Assembly (NCBI GenBank): GCA_020137815.1
Contig: CM035356.1
Span: 5,614,145-5,678,144, forward strand
Direction: 5' to 3'
DNA: 64,000 nt
Origin: Hormiphora californensis
Lineage: Eukaryota > Ctenophora > Tentaculata > Cydippida > Pleurobrachiidae
The position numbers were made by a program, and so were the translations under genes. Within the stretch, counting starts at the first letter, position 1. Each line of letters starts with the position of its first letter. The notes under the pieces were generated by a model. It made no database searches. It was not told the origin of the DNA and worked only from the letters and a program-made list of their open reading frames with translations. Below, in pieces: positions 56,393 to 64,000 of the stretch.

Positions 56393-57400
56393 CCAAAATA
56401 AAGGAAGAGAGAAAATGGAAAAAAAGGGGAAAAGGGGGCAAGAGAGGAGGAGGTTGGGAAAAAGGGGGGAAAAAGGCGATTAAAAACGAGGAAAAAGGGT
56501 AAAAAAGCACCATGGCCCCAACGAAAAGGGGGGAAAAGGGGAGAGGGGCACTCGATTTCTATTTTGAGGGGAGGGGCCCCCCGGAGAACCGGTTGGCCCT
56601 TTTGGTTTAAACCGGCGAGAAGGGGTTTCCAAAAAGTAGGAGGATGCGGGCGCTCGCGTTTGGGGGGAAGACCTTTTAAACCCACCGAGGGGGGTTTTAA
56701 CCCGGGGAAAAGAGACGCTATTTTCAAAAGGAGGAAAAGCCATTGACCGGGAAAGAGGGGGCCCCGGGGGAAAAACCCAAAAGGAGGGGAAAAAACAGGG
56801 AGAGAGGGGGGGCGGGGAAAGGGGGGAGAAAAAAGGTTTTTTGGGGAAAAAAAAAAGGGGGAAAATAGGGGAAAGAAAAAGGGGGGGGGAAAAAACCCCC
56901 GGGGGGCGGGGGGCCCCCGGGGGGGGGGGAAAAAAGGGGGGGGGGGGGGCCCCCCCCCGGGGAGAAAACCCCCCCGGGGGGAAGGGTTGGTTGGAAAAAG
57001 CCCGGGGACCCCGAAGGGGGGCCCGGGGGTTGGGGGAAAAGGGGAGAGAAAGGAAAAGAGGGTTAACCCGGGCCCGGGAAAGAAGTAGACAACGGCCAAA
57101 CCAGCGATTTCTGTTTGGAAAAAGGGAGGGGACCCTGCTGAGAAGATGAACCAGGAGAAAGACACGAGAAAGAAACGAAAGAAAACCCGACGGGAATACA
57201 GGGAAAAAATGAAAGGTAGAGAAGGCGGAGAAAAGGAAGAGAGAGAAAACGAGAGAGAGAGAAGGATTTTGGGGAGAGAGAGAAGGAGGAATTTTTCCCT
57301 TTTGGGCCTTTTCCCCCCCCCCGGGTCAAAAGGGCCCCCGGGAAAAAAGGGGCCGTTGGAAAAGGGAAAGGGAGCCCTGGGAAGCATTGTTTGGCAAAGT
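56340..57400. other. Poly-G run and probable low-quality consensus
   Basis: About 50 consecutive G residues are followed by roughly 1 kb in which nearly every homopolymer is stretched (runs such as GGGGGGGGGG, CCCCCCCC, AAAAAAAA) and the composition is far more G/A-rich than its surroundings. Apparent open frames here are Pro/Phe-rich nonsense. Quality seems to recover gradually after 57400. Confidence 0.6.
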
Positions 57401-58682
57401 TAAATTTTGGAAGGATAAGTTTCAGAGTCCCATAATATTTATAATAACTAATCTAAGTAATAGAAAAAAATTTGGGGGTCCAAACACCTTTTGGATCAAG
57501 AAAAGAGAAAGGCAAAATTTGTTTAACCAATCAAACAAGACAACAAATGTATGCCCGGAAAAAGGAAATTAATTACCCCCTGAAAGGGATTTCGAGATAT
57601 TGCATCCCCGATTTAACAAAATGAATATGGTTTTAAAATTTAAAAAAATTATAAACTTGTCCAAATTTCCCTTATACCTTAAATTCTATTCGTTATTTCC
57701 GTAAAACCCTTTTCAAAAAACCCAAAAAAATTCGATTCCATGAAACCGGAACTGCAGAGACCCCCCACACGTGCCATGACAAATGAATGGAGAAGAATAA
57801 ACCTGAATATAATGGTACTTTCTGGGAATTACGGCTTGCTGCTGGGAGCTTCGTTCAATATAATAACTCTAGTGGATATATAGTAAAACCGAGGAAAATA
57901 CAGGTGTTAACGGACTGTAAATGCGGTGAAGACGAATAGTTGTCGAGAACTAGACGACTGGTAATTTAGTCAGCACATGTTGTAAACATGTCCCCACGTA
58001 CACAGATCTGTAGCTGTGTGTAGCACCTTTAACACATACCATGTGTGTCTAATGATAAGGTGAGAGAAAAAGGAAAAAATATGACTAGACTAATTATTAG
58101 GAACAACTTCAAGTGAAAAACAAAACGATATAGGAACGGATTTTCCGAAAGTTTGACTTTTGAGACCTGATATAATTTCTCTCATCCTATGGCATTCCAA
58201 AAATACCCATGATTTGACACAATTATGAGTATATGGCAAGGGAAGACAATGGTCAAATTATGTTTAAATTAGATTTGAATGAACACAGGCAATACAAATC
58301 GGCTTAAAGAATATAAAACACATGGCGAAGAAAACAGATATATATGCGTGGACATCATACAGATCATATTATGCAGTATAGAATATAGAGGCACACAAAA
58401 GCGGGAGTTGTCGAGCACTGATCTTTAGTTAGTGCCAACAACAACCCACAACAAACAAAACTTAACACACAATAAACAAACCAACTTATTCTCAGGAAGG
58501 AAGATGCCAGGAAGAACGTGAGACGTTTGCAACGCCAGCTACTTTCAAGCTCAAGACATCGAAAGAGGTAATAATCAAAATATCATGGTCACGTCAAATT
58601 ATAAAGTTAATCAGATTATCATATTGAAGGTCACTTGAGTTCGTTAGCCAGACTATCGTCTTATTTGGAGTCCGTGAGTACC
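57401..58682. other. Intergenic, no supported gene
   Basis: AT-rich, no coding signal recognised. The first 350 bases still show lengthened A and T runs. Confidence 0.4.
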
Positions 58683-58895
58683 ATTACCATCACGTTATGT
58701 GGCACCAATTAGTTGTGCACATTACCATCACATCTTTCAAATTAGTTGTACGCATTATCATCACATCGTTCAAATTAGTTGTACGCATTACCATCACATC
58801 GTTCAAATTAGTTGTACACATTATCATCACACCGTTCAAATTAGTTGTACACATTATCATCACACCGTTCAAATTAGTTGTACACATTATCATCA
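58683..58895. repeat. 33-bp minisatellite, about six copies
   Basis: Unit CATTACCATCACATCGTTC plus AAATTAGTTGTACG. The 33-bp period keeps all frames open; I do not read it as coding. It lies just past the 3' end of the thrombospondin-repeat gene. Confidence 0.9.
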
Positions 58896-58990
58896 CATCC
58901 CTTCTTTTCATCTTCCTCCTCTCCCTTTAGCTTACTGATATACCTCGCCTCAGCACTCACCTCCTTCCTCTCTCCTCCAAGACTATAATT

Positions 58991-61555
58991 CTAGTATGCC
59001 TCCCCTTCTTCCCCTTCTTCTTCTTCTTCCTCATCATTTTCCTCACCACCTTCATCACCACCCCTTCCAGCGCCATCTTTTGGTCCTCCAACTCCTCGTC
59101 CAACTTCTATTCCTAGATATTCCTCATATAAATGCCCCTCATCCTCCTCCTCCTCTTCACTAACCAACATCTCCCCCTCACTCACCAACATCTCCTGGTC
59201 ACTGCCCCCTGTTATATCGTTGCCATAGAGACGGTTAGTGATCACCGGCCCGGACATTGGTGGTATAACCAGTGGCGGGATCCCCTCGTATCGCTGTGCA
59301 GGATGTGGGGCTCTGCGTGCCCTTCTGTACCAGAGTGCCGCACCACCTGCCATTCCAATCACAACAATCACAACAATCCCAACAATTATACCACCAAGTG
59401 TACCATTGGGAACACACCCGATAACCGGTATGGTGACACCTCCTTCACAGGATGCTGCCGGGGTATCATCCTCAACTCTCTTAATCTCACCGTCACCTTC
59501 ACCATTATCACCATCTTCATCATCACCAACATCACCATCATCACCATCTTCACCATCTTCAGCACTTTTTTGTTGCGGTGGAGGAATGTAACACGGCATA
59601 TCTGGTGTGCACTCCACACACAGCCCTCTCTCTCCATTATACACCTCATCCACTTCCACGCAGCCCTCAAGACAATCTAAACTAATGTGCAGTGAGAACG
59701 GATCCTTGCTCACTCGGGTTGGGGTGTCAGTCGAGTTGTAGAGGTGACATGTGGTGTCAGTTAGTACCACTCGGGTGCAGTTACCATTCATAATGCACTC
59801 GTCCAAACACTCTGAGGGGAGTGTCACTCCATACAAAACTTCCCCCTCCTCCCCCACCTCTCGTCCTTCCTCATAACATGGATCCTCGTAAAAGCACTCC
59901 TGTCCGCCGAGATCAGATACCATCTCCCGTTCACACTCCAAACACTCAATAGCCCCAGGGTTCTCACCAGTACGTCCCAACGGGGCACATGACACACTCT
60001 CCCAGAGTAGTGGTTGTAAAACTCTCCTGCGTCACATTGTGTGCATGTGGTGGTGCAGTTCCGCGTTTGGCTATCCTCCCCCACACAGGTATCCCCGTAG
60101 CAGTACGGTTCCGTGCACTCACGAACCCGGCTTGATTCACCCGAAATCACCATGACTTCATCTTGGAAACACTGACACTCACTCCAATCACTCCACGGCA
60201 ACCACCTCCCGTGAAGGGTAGTACAGCACTCATCGTGACAGGACTTTGGCTCAACTCCAGCACCATCACAGAGCTCACCATAACATGTTGGGGCTGGGGC
60301 CGTACAATTCCGATCCCGAATACGGTACCCCCGCCCAATAGTGTGGTCACACTTACAATCATGCCAATCGCTCCACCCTGTCCAACCACCGTGAACCGTC
60401 TTGCAACAATCGTCATCACAGGACTTCTCCTCTCGATCCGTTCCCGTACAGTTGGCCCCATAACAGGACGGTTCGGGGGAATTGCACGACCGTATCCGTT
60501 CCTGTATTCCAGTTCCGTCACCGTGGTTACAGGTACACTCGCTCCATTCTCCCCACTGGCTCCAAAGTCCATCTATGGTCATGCAACATTGATCATCGCA
60601 CCCATTCTTTTCATCACTATCCCCGAAGCAGGCTGCTCCAAAACACGACGGCGGTGGATTTGAGCACGTCCTATTCCGGTACCGCTGCCCCGTTCCCACA
60701 TCATGGTTGCACACACACGCCCCAAACTCACTCCAAGCCGCCCACGCACCCGGTATACTCACACAACAATCCTCATCGCACTCGACCCCCGACTCTGAGC
60801 TGGGACCATCACACTCACGTCCGTAGCAGTGAGGTGATGGATTCGTACACTCCCGAGATCTGGTCCTAACTCCCGTGCCGTCAGCGTGGTTGCACACACA
60901 ATGCCAGGCGTTCCAGTCAGTCCAGCCTCCGTTGACAGTCTGGCAGCATTGATCGTCACAGTTCCCGTAGCTGACGTATTCTCCTGGACAGGTGCTACCG
61001 TGGCAGTCTGGGGCTGGGCTCGTGCAACTACGAACCCGGGACTTGGATCCTGGGGTAGGGGAGAGGGAAGGGGTTTTAGAGTAGTTTAGAGGATTTTGGA
61101 GCTAATTGTTTTGATGTGGGGTAGATGGAACATTGGAATGGATTATGGCTATCATGACTTGTTTATCAAATATCTGATATGGCCTACTATATACTACTAC
61201 TATAAACATCAAATTTACCTGTTCCAGTGGTGTATGTGCACGAACACGAACCCCAAGCACCCCAACCGCTCCACGCTCCGTGAACTGTCAGGCAACAATC
61301 ATCATCACATGACACATAGATAGTATTAGATCCTCCACATTGAGCACCTCCATTTGAAGGGTACGGATTGTTACATGACCTAGATTTCCACCATGTTCCC
61401 GTTCCAGCTTCGTGGTTACAGGAACAAGATGACCAACTAGTCCAACCGCCCCAGCCACCGTTAACCGCTCGACGACGACGACGACGACGACGCCAGCCGC
61501 TTGAAGGCGTGGCAAGAAGGAGAAAGATCACCAAAACGAAGAAAATATTTTTCAT
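58991..61555 (-). CDS. Transmembrane protein with seven thrombospondin type 1-like repeats
   Basis: Exons 61555-61219 and 61049-58991 give about 798 residues if one missing G at 60001-60003 is restored. The signal peptide (FFVLVIFLLLATPSSG) is followed by eight arginines encoded by a CGT/CGA-type triplet run. Seven repeats of about 58 residues follow, each with W..W..W, CxCNH..GTG, R.R.C..P.P.C.G..C and ending CDDxCC. Then come a Cys-rich juxtamembrane part, an acidic stalk, a Gly/Ile/Val transmembrane helix (GGIIVGIVVIVVIGMAGGAA) and a very acidic tail ending EEGEAY. Thrombospondin repeats usually mediate adhesion or ligand binding outside the cell; the specific role is unknown. As written, the frame breaks after the seventh repeat, which would remove the membrane anchor. 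Confidence 0.8.
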
Positions 61556-62107
61556 TTTGAGAGAAATGGGATTTTTAGATCACTACAAGCCATAGATCAC
61601 TACAAGCCATACCCATATTTCATCTCAGATAACTATGTACTCAGCAAAATATTTGAAATATATACATTCCATCTTGCCTAGTGTCATGTTTAGGTGTGTC
61701 TATTGCATCTAATCACGATTGTCGATGAGCAGGAACAGCGGGATGGTAACAGCAGCAGGAGCTCAAGAAAACGACACAAAATCAAAATGTCAAGGCGAAA
61801 TATGGTGGTCTTGTAACCACTGATAAGAGCTAAAACATGAATCAAAAAGTGTAAAAAAGCGTAAAAAGGTGTAGATTAGGGTAGATTAGGGTAGACCGGG
61901 GCAATTCGAACCACCGGGGAAATTTGAACCATGTGCTGCCCGTCTCTCACCTAGTTAAGCTATCATAATGACGTCATCCTATCTCCAGAAGCAAACTGCT
62001 CGTTCGAGCCTGCCCGTTGCCACTAAAAAGGCTCTAGATCTGGTTTAAGTTGGCCAATTTCAGATTTGAAAAAACTAGCTGAAAATTTTTAAAGGTTGAC
62101 AAGATAC

Positions 62108-62830
62108 CTAAAACTTTTCGGTTTTCGTCTGATTTCGATTTGTCATTGATTTTAAGCATTTTTTCAGGATTTTTTGTCGTCTGGAAAGAAATTCGAAATA
62201 TGGGGGTCTACCGATATTGTCAGCACTGGGTTTACTGGGCACACTCACTGCGACTCGCAGATCGAAATTCACGTTTCCGGTTCCCAAAGCCGGTGAAAGG
62301 ACCGCACCAGCTGCCTTGAGTTGATCATATGTCTGAAAAGAAAGTCGCACAGGCCACTGCAGAGCCCTTATTAACAAATATGTATTGAGTACAGGGACCC
62401 CCATGAGGGCAGATTCCACCTTTTGCTTCACAAACTCAGCCCACTGCTTCTTCGGACATACTGGAGCTGCAGGATCATCTCACTCAAGTTTAATGTCCAC
62501 ATAATGCTTCATCGGTAACACCGGTTCTGGTTGATCCTCAATTCCACTGTTCCCATCCTCTTTCTTATCCAGTATTTCCGATACTTTGTCCTTAACTCTC
62601 CTTTCAATGGTTGCTAGAAGATCAGTCTTCAGGCTTTCGAAGCTTTCCTTCAACACCTCCAGGGGTTCCCTGGGGCCTCCAGGGAACCTGCATCCATCGT
62701 TGAGCTGGGGCCTCCAGGGAACCTGCATCCATCGTTGAGCTGGGGCCTCCAGGGAACCTGCATCCATCGTTGAGCTGGGGCCTCCAGGGAACCTTTATCC
62801 ATCGTTGAGCTAGTGCCGCTTTCAATCCGG
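62108..62830 (-). pseudogene. Broken open frame, possibly transposon-derived
   Basis: Two stretches in the same frame are separated by a single TGA at 62480: an upstream part with a charged helical segment (VLKESFESLKTDLLATIERR) and a downstream part (FVKQKVESALMGVPVLNTYL, LKAAGAVLSPALGTGNVNFD). I do not recognise the family; an ORF1- or gag-like protein of a repeat element is possible. The upstream part runs into a 35-bp tandem repeat whose copies fall in different frames. Confidence 0.35.
62668..62812. repeat. 35-bp tandem repeat, four copies
   Basis: Unit GGGGCCTCCAGGGAACCTGC plus ATCCATCGTTGAGCT. The period is not a multiple of three, so each copy shifts the reading frame. Confidence 0.9.
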
Positions 62831-62899
62831 GTTCTGGAGCTGTTGGGTATCAATGCATATGCTGACGCTAGAAGACCCCACATCTGCTCTCTGGTTGGG

Positions 62900-63719
62900 C
62901 CACTTGGACTGTTAGGAGGAGGATTAATGTCCCCCTCAAGCAGACGATTCAGAACAGAGCTACCCTTACACTTAGAATTAATTATCGTACTCTCAAGAGC
63001 TCTATCAAACTCTTTACTATTCGTAATCCATGAAAATTATTCATCCTAAAACACCTGGCTCACACTCCTGGACAGAGATAAATCCGAACTCAAAACACTC
63101 ACAGTACGTTCTTAATAAGCCCACAGAGATTCATGTAACTAAATATTAATAATAAAGATATTGAAGATTGGAAACTAAACTCTGACACGGATCAATCGAT
63201 TATAAGTGGAACACTCAAATTAATTTGTTTAAGTAGTGTTGAAAAGTTTGAAATAAACAAACAAACAAAACAACAACCAACAAACAGTTCTCTTGGGATA
63301 TCCTCAACCAAGCTGGTACACCAATAAAATTGGGTTGTCGAGACATTAAAAAACAGTGGATCAATTAATGGCAAACAGAAGCAAATAGTCAAAAACAAAA
63401 TATCTATCTTTAAGTTGCTTTAAAGATATGATATTATATTAGCCAAAACTACATTATTAGATAGAAGGATACACACGTGTGCCCTCAACTCATTGTACTG
63501 AATAAAGAAAAAAGAAGAGGAACTATTTCAAGAAGATAGATTGTTATGTTCTAACCCTCCCTTTACATTTGTAAACACAGTCTAGCCAGGCAAAAAATAG
63601 ATACAACCCTCTTAATATCAGTATAGATCATAAGTCATAAAGGCCTACGTGGACGTAATTCTTGATGTTTGTAGCCAGGCAAATATTAACAATCAAGAGA
63701 TCGAATGAGAAGAATAAGA
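62900..63719. other. No supported gene
   Basis: AT-rich sequence without recognisable coding or repeat structure. Confidence 0.4.
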
Positions 63720-63920
63720 ACAAAGAAAGGGAGGAGGAAAAGGAAAGAGAGAAAAGAAGGAGAAAGAAGAGAAGAGAGGGGAAAAAAGAGAGAGGAAAGC
63801 AACAGAGAAGAGAGAAAAGAAAGAGAGAAGGAAGAAAGAGAGGAGAAGAGGGGAGAGAGCAGAGAAAAGAGAGAGGGGAGAAGAGAAGAGGAGAGAGAGA
63901 GAGAGGAGAGAGAGAGAAAA

Positions 63921-63951
<31 letters not shown>

Positions 63952-64000
63952 AGAGGGGAAGAGAGAGAGAGAGAGAGAGAGAGAGAAGACTGAAAAGAGA
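63720..64000. repeat. Purine-rich GA/GAAA tract, runs off window
   Basis: Almost pure A/G on the plus strand, grading from mixed AAGAAGG to (GA)n at the window end. Confidence 0.9.

Noticed and set aside
56329-57387. 352-codon Pro/Phe-rich frame
   Set aside because: Lies in the poly-G/corrupted block; composition is an artefact of homopolymers.
58690-58938. Open frames on both strands just past the thrombospondin-repeat gene
   Set aside because: Created by a 33-bp tandem repeat whose period preserves all frames.

Overview
The window looks like nuclear DNA of an invertebrate animal. It has intron-rich genes (GT..AG introns, exons of 30-300 bases), several protein families typical of animals (receptor guanylyl cyclase, class A GPCR, thrombospondin type 1 repeats, M1 aminopeptidase of the leukotriene A4 hydrolase/aminopeptidase B group), and a heavy load of short non-autonomous DNA transposons, foldback elements, minisatellites and (GA)n tracts. 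A sponge or another early-branching animal is my best guess. Nothing here fixes the species. All exon joins were made by eye from splice consensus, phase and family resemblance.

Layout. 1-5.8 kb: gene-poor, with hairpins, a 1.1-kb inverted-repeat element and a cluster of GAAAGTGAAA motifs. 5.8-10.25 kb (minus): ten-exon secreted LTA4H/aminopeptidase-B-like metallopeptidase. 10.3-14.5 kb: a 12-bp minisatellite of about 0.94 kb and a 1.6-kb long-inverted-repeat transposon. 14.6-16.0 kb (plus): two-exon small secreted protein of unknown function. 16.7-52.8 kb (minus): a 30-exon receptor guanylyl cyclase gene that dominates the window. One of its introns holds a complete antisense GPCR gene (35.2-36.7 kb, plus), and its last intron holds a 5'-truncated LINE. 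52.8-58.7 kb: gene-poor, including a roughly 1-kb stretch of probably corrupted poly-G consensus. 59.0-61.6 kb (minus): membrane protein with seven thrombospondin-type repeats. 62.1-62.8 kb: a broken open frame. From 63.7 kb: a purine-rich tract.

Most interesting result. The 30 receptor exons join with consistent phase into about 1187 residues: signal peptide, natriuretic-peptide-receptor-like ligand domain, transmembrane helix, pseudokinase, dimerisation helix, cyclase fold. Every catalytic position I can align in the cyclase domain is substituted: both metal aspartates, both base-selecting residues, and the Asn/Arg transition-state pair. The gene therefore appears to encode a receptor with a pseudokinase and a pseudocyclase.

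Other observations. Several introns of this gene carry tandem repeats whose unit copies the 3' splice site and the start of the next exon. Five copies of a 110-bp hAT-like MITE each carry a GTCACGTGAC-type E-box between two CCAAT boxes. Two otherwise intact genes (GPCR, thrombospondin-repeat protein) each have a one-base frame break in a C run, which may be consensus error.
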